Assembly: GCA_029204225.1 (NCBI GenBank)
Contig: CM055102.1
Span: 31,802,607 to 31,866,606 of the forward strand
Origin: Diphasiastrum complanatum
Taxonomy: Eukaryota > Streptophyta > Lycopodiopsida > Lycopodiales > Lycopodiaceae
Direction: 5' to 3'
DNA length: 64,000 nt
A model generated the notes under the pieces. It ran no database searches. It was given only the letters and a program-made list of their open reading frames with translations, and was not told where the DNA came from. Shown here in pieces: positions 44,740-57,332 of this stretch (positions are counted from its first letter, which is position 1; each line of letters starts with the position of its first letter). Made by a program: the position numbers and the translations under genes.

Positions 44740-46844
44740 AAGGTCAGGTTGGTGCCTTGTTATCTTCGTCAGGTTCAGCTTGTTGAAGAATTTTTGGTGC
44801 TTGATCCTGGGAAGCACTTTGCTGAAGATGTCTGCGACCATTTCTGTTGTGGAACAACATTGAAGGATCACTTGCTTTGAGAAAACTTTCTCCCGAATGA
44901 TTGAATTTCTACATGCTTGGATTTGCCATGAAATCTGGGATTCAGTGACAGTGAAATATAGCTCAAGTTGTCACACAGAATGGTGGTAGCATTAAACTGA
45001 GTGTGATGTAAGTCGTGAAGTAATAACTTGATCCATAGAACTTCTTTTGAAGCTTGACATGCTGCGATGTACTCTGCCTCTGTCGAAGAAAGCGCAACTG
45101 ATTTATACTTCCTTGAGTTCCACGAACTCGGTCGTAGATTTTTTGGTGGAGACTGTTCCTCCCCAATCCAAGTCGGAGTAGCCTCGCAAGACGAGTGGGT
45201 CGATAGTATTTCCATCGTAACATAAGATGCAATCTAAACTTCCCTGAATATATCTCATCACTCTCTTTAATGCCTTCCAATCCGAGATCCTAGGATCAGA
45301 CATGATTGAATTAACGTGCTGACAGTGTATGCTAAATCTGGTCTAGTACACAACATTGCATACATTAGAGATTCGATCAGTGAATGATAAGGGTACTTTG
45401 CTAAGTCAAGACTTCACTATCAGTCTCATCACAAGAAGGTTTAGTCAATACTATATTTGGATCCATTGGAGTATTAATTGGTTTGCAATCGGACATATAA
45501 AATTTTTCTAAAATCCTTTTAGATATGTCTGCTGGCTAAGATAGATATTCTTCTGAAGTCTATTTCTAGTAATGGAAATTTCTAGCAAAAAATGAACAGC
45601 TCCTAAATCAGTCATGTCAAATTCCTTTGATAGATCACTCGAAAGTAGTGTGCAGTAGAGAAGTGCCATTAGACAAAATAAATGCATCATCTACGTAAAG
45701 AGCTATGTGAACTGAATTGGTGTCTATATGCTTTGAATAGATATTATAGTCAGCTGAATTGTTTGCAAATCCTAATTGAATGAGATAAGAGTTGATTCTA
45801 TCGAACCATGCTCTTGCGGCCTGTTTTAGACCGTAGATTGTTTTGTGTAGCTTGCACACTTTGTGCTCTTGGCCTTTGCCTTCAAATCCTTCCGGTTGGA
45901 AGGTGTACAGCTCCTCTTCGACATTGTCGTTGAGAAATGATGTCTTGACATCCATTTGGTGCATTTCGAGGTCTTCCGCGGCTGCTAACGCAATCAGAGT
46001 CCTGATTGACTGCATCTTGACGACAGGACTAAAAATTTCTTGATAATCCATTTTTTGGACTTGAGTGAATCCTTTAGCCACCAGCCATGCTTTCCATTTT
46101 GCAATGGAACCATCAGAGTTGATCTTCTTCTTGAAGATTCACTTGTTGTCGATAACTCTCTTGTGAGTGGGGAAGTCGACCAGCGTCCAAGTCTGATTCG
46201 TCAAAAGTGAGTTATGCTCACTTTCCATAGCTTCTTGCCACTTCACAACATCCTTGGAGTTAATTGCTTCGGCTAGGCTCTCTAGTTCTTCGATCTGCGG
46301 ACGTTCAATTGACCAGGATGCGATGATGCTTCTTCTTGAATTTTTTCAGATCTGTTCGAGCTAGCTTTGTTTGGTCTGATGACAAGTACTGTCGGCTGCT
46401 CAGCTTCTGTAGCTGTAGCTACAGGTTCTGTAGAAGGAACATCAACATTGGAAGAATCCATGCTACGTAAAATAGGATGAAATGACATAGCATCGTTTAT
46501 CGATGGTTGTTTGAAATCATAGTATGTATGTTCTTGAAATATTACATCTCTAGAGACAAATACTACATTGGTGGATGGATCATAAACTTTATAAGCTTTA
46601 TGTTCATCAGTATAGCCAATGAAATTACATTTATTTGTCCTATGATCCAGCTTCTTCCTAAGCTGTTTAGGAATGTGAACAAAACATATACAACCAAAGA
46701 TTTTAAATGGCTGACACTAGGCTTGTGCCCATGCCAAACTTCATAAGGAGTTTTGTTGTTGATGGCTTTGGTGCTGGATCTATTCTGCACGTAACGGGCT
46801 GTGGCAATAGCTTCTGTCCAGAATGTGTCCCATGGATGGAGCAA
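44740..46844 (-). pseudogene. Copia element E pol (integrase tail, RT, RNase H)
   Basis: The minus strand carries the end of integrase (HPWDTFWTEAIATARYVQNR, YEVWHGHKPSVSHL), a hinge, then RT with YQEIFSPVVKMQSIRTLIAL, then MHQMDVKTSFLNDNVEEELY. The active site is IALYVDDAFILSN. RNase H follows with YSDLDWGGTVSTKKSTTEF, SVALSSTEAEYIAACQASKE and IEIQ-type C-terminal residues. Frameshifts occur near 45690, 45300 and 45110. The 5' part of the element is missing because the LTR joins integrase directly at 46.84 kb. Confidence 0.9.
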
Positions 46845-47644
46845 CCCGTAATATGTGCTTGGATGATCTATTTATAGACTTCATCCGTGTATTAATAACA
46901 TTGAATGCTTGTCACCTAATTAAGAAAGTCATTGTACTTGGAAGCTTTTGTTACAACTGTACACAGTATATATACGGTCAATAATTTAGCATCATTGATG
47001 CGGACGAGGATGTCGTTGGAACGTTCCTCGTTTATTTGAGACGACCTTTGGGATTTTTCTCTCTCTTCGCATTTTTCACAAGAAGCCGAAGGTGCCCTAA
47101 AAAGGCGGTCTTAAAAACAGCTTAACGTATGAAAGTAGATGACTTTTGGGAATTTTCTCTCTCTTCGCATTTTAGCAAGAAGCCGAAGGTGTGTTAAAAA
47201 ATAGTTAAGCTTTTGAATTATGCAAGTGTCGCATTTCCCCGAAATGCGAAAAAGCCGAAGCTGTTGAAAACATAGTGTATTTCTGTAGACTGTTGAAAAA
47301 GTAATGTGTTTCTGCAGACTTGTTCTAAATGCAAGTTTTGTGGAAGTCGTTGAAGATGGCCAAGTCTTTAATGACTTTAAGTTATTAAACTTAACATCTG
47401 AACTTTGAAATTATGACAGGATTGGTTACCCTTTTCTGGAGATAAGCCGGAAGCCCATTGTAAATATTCTTCAAATAAATTGGCTGTCTAAGTTTGTGAT
47501 TCCTGCAGGTATCAGATGAGCAGACGTAGAACCAAAGTTGGTTTCACCTGACCCTAGATCAATGATCAATAAACATGCAGGAAGAATCATGAAATAGAAA
47601 TTAGTCATTCACCAAGGAGACAACTGTGGGCTTAATTTCTAGCA
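46825..47644 (-). mobile_element. 5' LTR of Copia element E fused to integrase
   Basis: The LTR runs from 47644 (TGCTAGAAATTAAG on the minus strand) past a TATA element (ctataaatag near 46875). It then meets integrase coding at a ggttgctccatccatg stretch. A related LTR at 59.18-59.64 kb has ggttgctccgtccat at the same point and then continues with R/U5 sequence. A deletion from R into integrase at this shared stretch therefore explains the fusion. Confidence 0.8.
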
Positions 47645-47763
47645 CTCAAGGGAATGTGTAGCTGATATCTTCACCAAAGCATTGGGAAAAGACTTATTCA
47701 TGAAGCATAGGACATCACTTGGAGTGTTATCAAAGTCTATGCTAAAACTAGTTGAAGAGGGAG
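47645..47763 (+). pseudogene. Copia element F RNase H tail
   Basis: The plus strand encodes the usual Copia polyprotein end, NVADIFTKALGKDLFMKHRT then a SLGVLSKS block and a stop, followed by a polypurine tract gaagagggag. The start is cut by the Copia E LTR, so E inserted into F. Confidence 0.85.
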
Positions 47764-48182
47764 TGTGAAAGATTCAACTAGTTTAGTCATATTTGCTACA
47801 TTTCTATATTTGGCAAATTGAGGCCAATTTCATATTAGACTTAGAGTTTGACTTTTCAATGTTATATTAGTCTAAATTGCATTTGAATAAACACTTTTAA
47901 AAGTGTGGGAAAGTTAGTAGTCGAGTTTGAGTAGATTCAAATTGAATCTAGACCCAAAATAGTAGGGTTTACATTTTGGAGGGAAAGCAAAGTGGGCAAA
48001 AAGGGTTTGGACCTGTTATAAAAGGATGTAACTCGTGGAGAGACATATCTTCTCTCTTCTCTATCCCATTTCATGCTTATACATGGTTCTCTTGGATTCT
48101 ACTATCCATTGGTGCACAATACTTGTGATTGCTTGCTATTCTATGTGTAGAATGATCTATATTTGCTATTTTCAAGTTCACA
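47764..48182 (+). mobile_element. 3' LTR of Copia element F (419 bp)
   Basis: It begins TGTGAAAG directly after the polypurine tract and ends AGTTCACA, giving a 6-bp inverted tip TGTGAA/TTCACA. A TATA element (ttataaaag) lies at about 48016, followed by a pyrimidine-rich start region. Confidence 0.75.
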
Positions 48183-49368
48183 CGTGTGAAATATAGTAGG
48201 GTACTGTTGTTGTACGAACAACAACTTCTATTTATATTTTTATTCATGTTTGATCAAGTTCTATTAGAGTTTGCATCTCATTCATAGAGTAGATGCTAAT
48301 TCTTCTACATTGGCAGGATTGTTGATTTGTTCTCTTTCTAAACCCAAGATCAGCTAATGGATTTGGATCATCATTGATCTGAATTCTTTCACACTTTTCG
48401 GTTACTTGCAAATTTGACTGTGAGGTCAAGTGCTCGTGGTGAGTATGTGAGGTCAATTGTGAGGATGAAGCAACAAGATGGCAAATAGAAAATATGTGAG
48501 GCCGAAGCTTCCACGAGGGTCAGACATGGCGAGGGCAAACTAATGTGCAAATTAAAAAGAAACAAAATATTACTTTACAGAAACCCGTTTGATTTTAGGC
48601 TCCAAATATCTTGTTTCATCTTTTGGAAAATGTGAAATAACTAGTTTCTTAAAAATTGCATTCACACTATTTTCACCTCCAAATTTCCAACAAGAACAAG
48701 ATTTACGTCGCCTAGCAAGGATCTCTGTAAGTTTGTCAAATGTTTTGGTTCAAAATTGACGTAGATTAAAGCTAAGACATAGCTCTATTGATTCATGTCT
48801 TAAATTAGGTAGATTTGACCAAAATTAAAGCCAAAAATATAAAAATTAGATAGCAAAATTGTGACCAACTAAAATTGCAATGGTTTCACTATAAGTGCCA
48901 TAACTTTCACATAATGCCTTCAAATTAGAGAAAATTAGTACCTCCTAGAAGCTAAGATCAGAGACGATTGATCTAGAACAAAAAATAGTACAAGAAAAAA
49001 CAAAAATTAATAAGTCTCAAACAATAGCAATATGGAAATTGAAAAATAATGAAAATCAACTAATTAGCGACAAAAAATTCTAAGCGGGACATCTCATCTT
49101 TTGGCAAGTCATTACAATGGTTTCGTTGCTATCGGGACAAAGCTAATAATAAAACAAAAAGTTTAACATTGTAAAAGCCGAGGTTTCCTTGGGAGCCCCA
49201 AAACTTACAACTTGATCAAGATCTTGTAGCTTCTAGGCCTTTAAACACCCTCAAATTCAAGCGAATAGGTGGCATATTAGTTTTTATTTTTGGTGTAAAG
49301 CATTCAAAATACAATAATAGACGGCTCATTCAATACACCACGATCAATGTGCACCTCACACTGACGCT
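48183..49368. other. Intergenic DNA without recognised genes
   Basis: AT-rich sequence. Nothing beyond weak open frames was seen. Confidence 0.5.
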
Positions 49369-50864
49369 TTGTATCTTTGTTCACATGTACTTCGGCACTT
49401 CAAATCCGAGGATGACGTGCTAGCCCAAGCACCAGCTGAAGTGGGACTTTATCTTCCTGCACGTCATTGTCGGTCGTGGCGCCACGGCAATAAAAGCGTT
49501 TGGTTTTTCCAAGAACTTCAAAATGGTGTCCCGTCAAACGTTCTCTTTGCCCTCGCCCTTCCTGCCCCGATCTACAGAAGCTTTTTCGTCTCTGTGGCGA
49601 TGGCGATCCTATCTTTTGGAAATGGCAGCGACTCAGCGAGACAGAGAGTTCGTGTTTTCTGTGATCGCATCGCCGCGGCTGCATCGTCATGGCCATCGCC
49701 ATCGCCATCGCTTTGTGTGATGCCGCATCTCAGTCTTTTCCGCTACTTTTGTGTTTTGCCCCTCGCTTTAGTCTTCATCTAGGTATGTATGTTCTCGCTG
49801 TGTACTTTGGTGGCTTTGGCTGCTCCTTTTATGGCGATTGCTGAGGACTTAGGACTCCTGAATATGGTGTTCTTCCATTGGTTTGCGCTGGCACACGCGG
49901 CTTTATGCGCTTGAGTGTGTAAGTTTTTAGTCTATGGGGAGTCTCTGTCTTTGTAGAATTAGCTGAGATTTCTGTTTTGCTTTAAGATCTTTTTGGTTAT
50001 TCAGGAGTTTGATTTTCGGCAGACCGCATCTAGGGTGTTGAATAATTTTCCATTGAGGGTTTGCGATCCGGTGTGTCTAAGAGGTAGCGCCACAGCGAAG
50101 GTGTGCTCTTGCTTTGTTTAATCCATTCTAGCCCCTAATATTGCATTTGAGTTCTCAAAACGTATTTTAGTTTGTAGGCAGTAAAAAATTTATGTGGATC
50201 TACTTCGTTGCTGAATTTAATCTTATTAAGATTCAGTGGACGTGCTTATCTGTTTGAAGACTGTGAGAAGTCACAGGAGCTTCTACCCTGATTGTCTCAA
50301 GTATCCCAATTCAAGGTTGTATTGCAAGATGTTGATAGGTCTAAGATTTGTTTTCAGTTGTGTACTCAGCCACTTTTCTTAACTTTCCTGAAAAATGTTA
50401 AGCGTTGGAAGTTCATACCAAAGTTTTGCGTTATTCCTTCTATACAAGTGGAAAGTGCTGTTGTGTCATTACCGAGTTTTTTTTTTTATGCTAAGCAAGC
50501 ACCATTCTGTAAGTGTAGGTGTGCATAGTTTTTCCTGTAAGTTTAGCAAAAAGTGGCAGTTGGTTGATCTTGTTGAGAACTGTTTTGGCAAGTGGCTTGT
50601 AGTTCCCGTTCACTTTTTTATGTGTTGGCATTTGTGGAAAAAAACTGGAAAGTCATGAAGTAGCCAATGTAGTTTTTGGTTACTTGCATGGGGTAAGTGG
50701 TAGCCTTTTGAGAAAAGCTGATGCTCAAGTATTGTTGGGAGTTTTCTGCACTGGTTGTGAAGTTGTTTTGTTGCTGAATTTTCACTCTACAGAAGTTCTA
50801 GGGTTTATATGCAACCATCAATCTAGACTGCTGGCAGACAGCTTGCAATCCACACTTGGCAAAA
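49369..50864 (+). promoter_or_regulatory. Probable promoter, leader exon and leader intron of the DCD gene
   Basis: The block 49369-49782 is more GC-rich than its surroundings, includes (gccatc)n at about 49690-49708 and ends at a donor-like ag|gtatgt (49783). A T-rich stretch typical of an intron runs to about 50.8 kb. The coding start follows at 50865. A transcribed leader with a 5' intron is inferred; exact transcript ends are unknown. Confidence 0.35.
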
Positions 50865-53800
50865 ATGGAGGGCCAGCGTCAGCCGACTCACAGTGTGATG
50901 GAAAGGCTTTCTTGGGGCAGTTCAAGTGAAGCAGGCAAAGACGAAATTGTGACTACGGAGGACGGTTTAGCAGGGGTGATCTTCATGTGCAATAAGGAAA
51001 CGAAAAAGAAGTGTTATTTACATGGTGTGTTTGGATTGCCCCAGGCAAGGCAAGATCTAGTTGAGCAAGTGGTTCCAAGAATGAAACTTTTCCTTTTTGA
51101 GTATGAAAGTAGGACATTATCGGGAATTTTTGAGGCAATCTCGTATGGTGGAATTGATTTGGAGCCTCATGCATTTGTAGGACACGAATCTGTGTTCCCA
51201 GCACAGGTAAGCAGAGTCTGATGTGATCTTTAATTTCAAGTTAACTTCAAGTTAACGGAAAGTTTATCAGTCGCTTGAATTATGTCTTCTCTTACAACTA
51301 GTTTCAAATAGGAACCTGTTAGAGATTTGGATGACATACAGGAATTCGTAGGTGCCCTAATCAATACTTTCTAGATGCAGATTTTCAAGAGATTTATAAA
51401 CTTTTTTGTTCTTGCCTCTCCTAGTGAGCCTGCTTGGCATTGGACTCCAGACCTTTAGGTAAGGAAAGGAGCCCTCAGCCAACAGGCCACATTTCAAAGA
51501 CAAGCTGATAAATTGAGGGTGCAGATGTATGATAACTTTATTATGTTCTTTTCTTTTTCTCTGGAGGATGTAAAGCATGGATTCTGGATGTACAGGTGTA
51601 TTTTCGGGAGGTTACCAAGTGCATGCCCCTTCTGGAGAGAGAGTTTAAAGCTGCTATTCATCAAAATTACTATACTCCTGTCAAATTTAATTTGGATTTA
51701 TCTGTGGACCAGGTGAGTTGTAGATCAGTATCAACAATATTGACTTGTATGAATGCGGTACAGAAGACAATTGGTGATAGAGATTCATGTATCATTCTGA
51801 CTCACAAGTGGTTGTGTCTATTTTGTTTCATAGAATATCATAGAATATTTTAAAGATTTTATTCTGCAACGTGGCCAACTAGTGGTTGTCATTACGATGT
51901 GATTTCTTTGATTGATAAATTTAAGGTGTATGGACATATTTCAATCGAAATTTTTTTGATTGATAAAATTAAAATGTATGGACATCCCTGCCGTGCCCAA
52001 GGAGATATTCTTGTACCCTCTTCCTGCAGTCTAATCATCTTAATTTCATAGCTGTGGATTTGTGGCATCTGAATCTGGTTGTTGTGTATTTGATAGAGCA
52101 GGTCAAGAAACTTATCCAGCTTTTTCAGAAAGTAAAATTGCCAGGGAAAGGGGTTCATGATGTCATTGGAAAGAAGTGTTCCTGTGTAAATGGAGGAGGT
52201 GAGTTTCAGCATAGAGGCACTAAGGATTTACCTGAAGGTAGAGGCAATAAGGAAGCACATTCTAAATATGATAAAACTGTTGATAATGATAAAACAATTA
52301 AAGCTGCCTCCATGGTGCAAAAAAGATTTTCCCATGCTTATGATGAAACAAATGTAGATTTTGGACGTGCTCATGCCCCATTGGAAAGTGATTCAAAAAA
52401 TGATTTCCTTAAAAGAATTTTGGAGAGTAGTGAAATAATTTCTCAAAATTTTGATCCTAGACAGTCAAGGACCTCCATTGATGGAAGGTCATCCCAATAC
52501 TCCCATCCCTCATTTAGAGATGCAGCTTTTCATTATGCTGAACAGCCTAGCCTAGACCCACATGATTTGAAGTATCCGTTTGTAGGACAAAAAAGTTGGA
52601 GTAATGGCATGGTTGCTGCCACTGAGTTTGGAGCCCATTTAGACTTGTCCCATATCAATAAAGGGAATGATGTTGGTATAGATTCATTGAGCACTATAAT
52701 TCATGGAATTCAAGGCCCGAGTGCCAGTACTTTAATGGGCAATTTAAGGAATGCTAGTCAGCCGTTTGATTATAGAGTAGATTCATTGGCTCCTAGGATT
52801 CAAGGCCTGAACTCCAGCTATGTCAACAGCAGTTTACCTGCAAGTTCCAGCTTTTTTGATTTGGGAGCAGATTTCCACTCGAGGTCTGACTCATTCAATT
52901 TGGGGAATCTTTATCCAAGGGCTGGTGGTGTCACACATTATGACAGCTCTCAGCTTGACAGGCATTTGAGTTTCGCCGACGATTTTGCGAATGAAGACAA
53001 AACATTCCCCCATTTATTTCAAAATGGTGCTGGTATTGCAAGCCAAAACAGAGTTGTCGAGGGGCAATCCTTAGCTTCTGAGTTGCACCTTAATAATCAC
53101 CAGGGGCCTGACTTTCTGGTGGGTCCAAGGCCACACTTGATAAATAATGAATCTGTTGAAGTAAGAGCTTGGCCTCTGGACAACCACTACCTTAAACTGT
53201 CAACAGCAAGTGAGCTGAGGCATCCTAATAGTGTAGCCCCATATAGGTCTACAGAAAGTGGTGAACGGACTATCCACCAAAACGACCACCCTCATGTTTT
53301 CCCAACAAATGTTGACTCTACTGTTTTGAGGTGTAATTTGGAAGCAGTTCAAAATGTTTTTGCTCCAGAAGCTACAAGAAATTCTGAAAGAAATGCATTA
53401 TCACATAACAGGGAGCTCTCTACTCTGAGAAATTCTGAAAGGAATGCATTATCACATAACAGGGAGCCTTCTACTCTGGATGGGAATCATAATTTTCATA
53501 TCTCCGACGATTACATGTTACAAAGGATGTATGAAGAATTGCGAGAGAAAGAAGAGCTTTTGCGACAACTTGAAAAGGAGGATGACTTAAGAAACCGAAG
53601 TTCAGGCGCCCCATCAAATTCTGGAATCCATACCAGAAATATTGCACCAAAAGCACATTTTTCTCGACAAGCTAGTGCAGGGAGTGATTACCGTTTTCGT
53701 GCAACAGAATCTGCAAAGGTTGGCATAAAGCAGAAACAAAGTGTTTGGTCTCGGCTATCTGGTCTTAAAGTTGATGAGGTTGATAAAAATAGTCTTGTTA

Positions 53801-54177
53801 AGGAAAGAAGTACAAGTATAGAAGCTCGTGCTTCCTATGCTTTGAAAGGGAAAGAGTTGACTAGTTCTCCTCCTTCTCAATCAGATATAGAGGCCTTTGC
53901 AGATGTTGCTGCTACTGAGGATGCCTGTGTGGACTATACTGAAGATACATTCATTATCAATTTCAAGCGCAGGAAAGGGCGAGCTCAAACGTCAAATGAA
54001 CAATCCTCTATTACGGAGGTGCCACCAGTTCAGGCAAGTTCTCAGTCTGAGAAAGATACAGATAGATCTTCTAGTGTCATTTCCCCGAATCCACCTAATT
54101 GTGTTCCCAAAAGAAGGAAACTTATTCGCCCAGACATCCATGATGTCAGTGAGGGCGAGCGGCTGAAGGTGCAATAG
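50865..54177 (+). CDS. DCD-domain protein, three coding exons
   Basis: Coding exons 50865-51206, 51596-51712 and 52102-54177 join in phase 0 at gtaag...cag and gtgag...cag introns (both 389 bp), giving about 844 residues. The ATG (caaaaATGG) is in good context. Residues about 35-163 form a DCD (development and cell death) domain: GVIFMCNKETKKKCYLHGVF, FGLPQARQD, PRMKLFLFEYESRTLSGIFE, PAQ|VYFREVTKCMPLLEREF and NYYTPVKFNLDLS. DCD proteins are plant-specific and linked to stress, hormone and cell-death signalling. The remaining 680 residues are polar and unstructured, with a 17-residue tandem duplication (53377-53478), a charged helix (MYEELREKEELLRQLEKEDD) and basic NLS-like clusters (FKRRKGR, PKRRKLIRP). 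This layout suggests a nuclear protein. No frame damage is seen. Confidence 0.88.
53377..53478 (+). repeat. 51-bp in-frame tandem duplication in the DCD gene
   Basis: Units 53377-53427 and 53428-53478 differ at about two bases and encode two copies of RNSERNALSHNREXSTL. Confidence 0.95.
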
Positions 54178-55930
54178 AGATTATTTTACCCCTATGTAGG
54201 GAGGTCAAGGATCAATTGCTGAAACCAATCAACCTACTAGACAACCAGAAAAGTTTTAATTAGTAACCTTGGATCGGTTCTGGATTGAGTCGATGGAATG
54301 AATGTATACTGATGCTCCAGCGGAATTCAGAAAGCTTCTCTGATATGATCTTGAGTGATGTATTCCAATTCAAAACAGTCCTTCAATAAGTGATATTAGC
54401 CTTAGTTATTTTTCAATATCAAACAGTGATATTAGCTTCAGTGATGGATGTATCTCAATTTCAAACAGTCCTTCAAAATGTGGTGACCTGGTTAGGGCTT
54501 CCATTCCTCTACTCGAGGTGAGGAGTTCGACTTCAATCCGCCACACAAATGAGTATACAAGGGAAAAAGAAATCCCAAACACTGCCTCTTGTTAAAAGCT
54601 TACGAAGTAGCAATGTTTTGTTTTTAAATGAATGATTGATTTGCATGGTTTGTCATGTTTTAGCATATGGCACTACATGGAGTTGGCTCTGTACTGTAGT
54701 GTGAAAAAACATAAGCTGCTAAGTAGTTCATTTCATAATCTGATTTTGATATGCTTTTACCGTCTCTTTGTCTGAAATTTATGCTTATTTTAGTGAGTCT
54801 CGCGCTTCAGGCAGACATACCGGATTTTATGCACACAGGTTTATGTATTTTCTCTGTTTGCTGTTTACTTTGTCTATTATCTAACTTTGACTTACTGTCA
54901 GTTTTTGATGCTTAAGCTTTTAGTTACCTTTTGGTCATACATCATGGTGTTTCTTCCTCCATTAGTATTTGCAGTTCTTGTTGTAAATGTCTCAACTTTT
55001 GATGGTATTCTTGACTTGTTTGACAAATTTTGTTAATGTAGCTGTTAAACTAGGAGTGAGGTTTGAACTTTAGGTTCTTAGGTGAGCTTCTTAAAACCTT
55101 GTGCTTGTGTACTGAAGTCTTACAGTAAGTTTTGCCATTTTATTTTTTGAGGGCCTTGTTTCGTATGATCTATTGGTCATTTTGAGCAGATCCATTCTTT
55201 GTTTGGTTGCTTCTTCTTTTGGAGCTTTTATACTTTTATAATAAGATAGAGTCCTTGTGCTCTATCTTATTATGAGAACACATCATGTAGATTCAAACAA
55301 CTATGGAGATCATAGTTGCACTCTGATTCCGAAATGCGGTCTAGAATCACGGTCAGAATCGCGTTTCGGAATTTTTGTAGAAACGTTCAGAATTGTTTTT
55401 TTATTTATTTTTTTGGGCAATATGGGTATCAGATGAAAGCTCTAATTAAGAGCATTATTACTGTGTAGTTTGCTAAATGTTTTGGGTACAATTCGGTCCA
55501 GTTTAGGTGCATTAATCCATGTTGGGTTCTGTCAAGGATAAAAATTCAAAACTAACCTCTAGCCTGTTCGTTACGATCACAGATGATTCCAGTGGGACAG
55601 AGACAGAGAATTGTAGAGCAATTGTACCTCGCTTTTTACTTCGGGGGGCGCTACTAAAAATGGGGGGGTGATGTGCGTCGTCAAGGGCCCAATGTTTATG
55701 CCCCCAAATGTATGCACATTGCAACTCACATCTCTAGTGAAATGATTGCACAAGTGATCATCATCCATAGAGTTGATAGCCCAAACTGTAGCATTAACCA
55801 TTATTAAGAACCAGAGCAAATAACAACTAAATAGCTACTAACTTTTATTTGTTTGTGCCCTCTTTTGCACTTCTGGGAGGCAAAACGTTGGTTTGACCAT
55901 TGTTCCCCTAAAAAGTTTCAGCCATAAGCT
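54178..55930. other. 3' flank of the DCD gene and intergenic DNA
   Basis: Probable 3' untranslated sequence with a repeated segment (gatattagcytcagt) near 54393 and 54428. Near 55332-55378 is an imperfect inverted repeat ccgaaatgcg...cgcgtttcgg. At 55419-55465 is a relative of the terminal repeat of the element at 56071-56611. Confidence 0.45.
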
Positions 55931-56070
55931 ATTTTTCCAAATATATATATATCATAGATCCAGCAGTACCAGGATCCGCAGATCCCGGTACCACGGATCC
56001 ATACTGATTCGCGGTACCATAATATATAATACTTTTTTTTTAAATTTTTTTTAAAAATAAAATAAAATAA

Positions 56071-56611
56071 AGTGGGCAATATGGGTATCAGCTTGAAGCT
56101 GTTAACGAGAGCAGTGCATTTATGCAAGTTGCCGGTTCTGATGAGAGCGAACAACCAAAGGACCAAGGGGATGCAAAACACCAAAAAATGTGTTTTTGCT
56201 GAGGGAGTTGGAAGGCCATATCATGAAGAGGTCGTACCCCGGACCCCGCCGTTGGGGGGCTCTGCCTCCCAAACCCCCCGTTGGGGGGCTACCGCCCCCC
56301 GAACCCCCTGTTTCTCGGGGGGCTAATCCCCTTGAACCCCCCAAGACTTGCTGCTATATAGAAACTGTAATCTAGCCATCTCATAACCATCATGGTCTTA
56401 CAATAGACCCTATACTAACAACCGTGCTCAGTAATGGCTTCTCCTAATAACGAGGGCCTTACAGATATGAGCTCACGGTTATTAGTGACTACTAAATTTA
56501 GAGGTGCATTATTTAGTTGTCTAACACATTTTGTAGCTGAAAGCATCGACAACCTGCATAAATGCATTGCTCTCGTTAAGAGCTTCAAGCTGATACCCAT
56601 ATTGTCCACTA
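56071..56611. mobile_element. Nested element with about 65-bp terminal inverted repeats
   Basis: The left end gtgggcaatatgggtatcag (56071-56138) and the right end (56544-56611) are reverse complements with a handful of mismatches. The interior includes a C/G-rich block at 56230-56345. It has no transposase ORF and is probably non-autonomous. Confidence 0.7.
56230..56345. repeat. C/G-rich tandem units
   Basis: Three units of roughly 30 bp carry ggggggct followed by cccgaaccccc-type sequence. Each unit is itself an imperfect hairpin. Confidence 0.7.
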
Positions 56612-56728
56612 AATTTTTTAATAAAAAAATTAAAAAAAATTAAAAAATGGTGCCGCCTTGCTACCGCGGATTTTTGGGCGGTACCACCATTATGGTACCG
56701 ACGGTACCATAATGGCGGTACTATGATA

Positions 56729-56729
56729 T

Positions 56730-56774
<45 letters not shown>
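56729..56774. repeat. (TA)n microsatellite
   Basis: A near-pure TA tract flanking foldback unit 1. Similar shorter tracts flank the other units near 57070, 57285, 57315, 57590 and 57880-57920. Confidence 0.95.
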
Positions 56775-56781
<7 letters not shown>

Positions 56782-57095
56782 GCTTTCGCGGTTCGAATCG
56801 CGATTCGCGAATCGCGGACCCAGCGAATCGTGATTAGTTGCAACTATGATGGAGATATGTTTAAAATTTTATGAAATTATGAGCACTTGTGTATGCTGTC
56901 AGCATTTGTGAATTCGAAGGATACATCTTGCAAGGCAATTATTTGGGGTTAGAACTTGGAATGATTTTTAGTTGACTGGTTTTCTTTCAAATCAAATTTT
57001 ATAGATATTAGAACATGCACTGCATATTGCAAGTTTTAGATGTTATGATTATATTTTTGGTGATACATACATATATATATATATACATGTATATG

Positions 57096-57275
57096 TATCA
57101 TAGATCCAGCGGTACCAGGATCCCGATACCGCGGTACCAATTTTTTTTTTTTTTTTTTGCGAAAATAACACGATATATTATTTATTTATTTATTTATTAT
57201 GGTGCCGCCCTGGTATCGCGGATTTTTGGGCGGCACAATAACTGCGGTACCAAAACCACGTGCCACTATGATATG
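57096..57275. mobile_element. GGTACC-rich foldback unit 2
   Basis: Starts catagatccagcggtacc and ends cacgtgccactatg, with (TA)n on both sides. The interior has a poly-T run and gtgccgcc...gggcggcac inverted segments. Confidence 0.65.
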
Positions 57276-57332
57276 TATATATATATACATACATATATAC
57301 ATATATGTGTGTGTGTATATATATATATACAC

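Larger units (their letters stand above)
55951..56730. mobile_element. GGTACC-rich foldback unit 1, carrying a nested insertion
   Basis: Starts catagatccagcagtacc after (TA)n and ends ggcggtactatg before (TA)n. The interior between about 56071 and 56611 is a separate inverted-repeat element. No coding is seen. Confidence 0.6.

Noticed and set aside
56780-56830. ggttcgaatcgc stretch resembling a tRNA B-box
   Set aside because: It is part of a gcgattcgcgaatcgc palindrome. No acceptor stem, anticodon arm or A-box fits around it.
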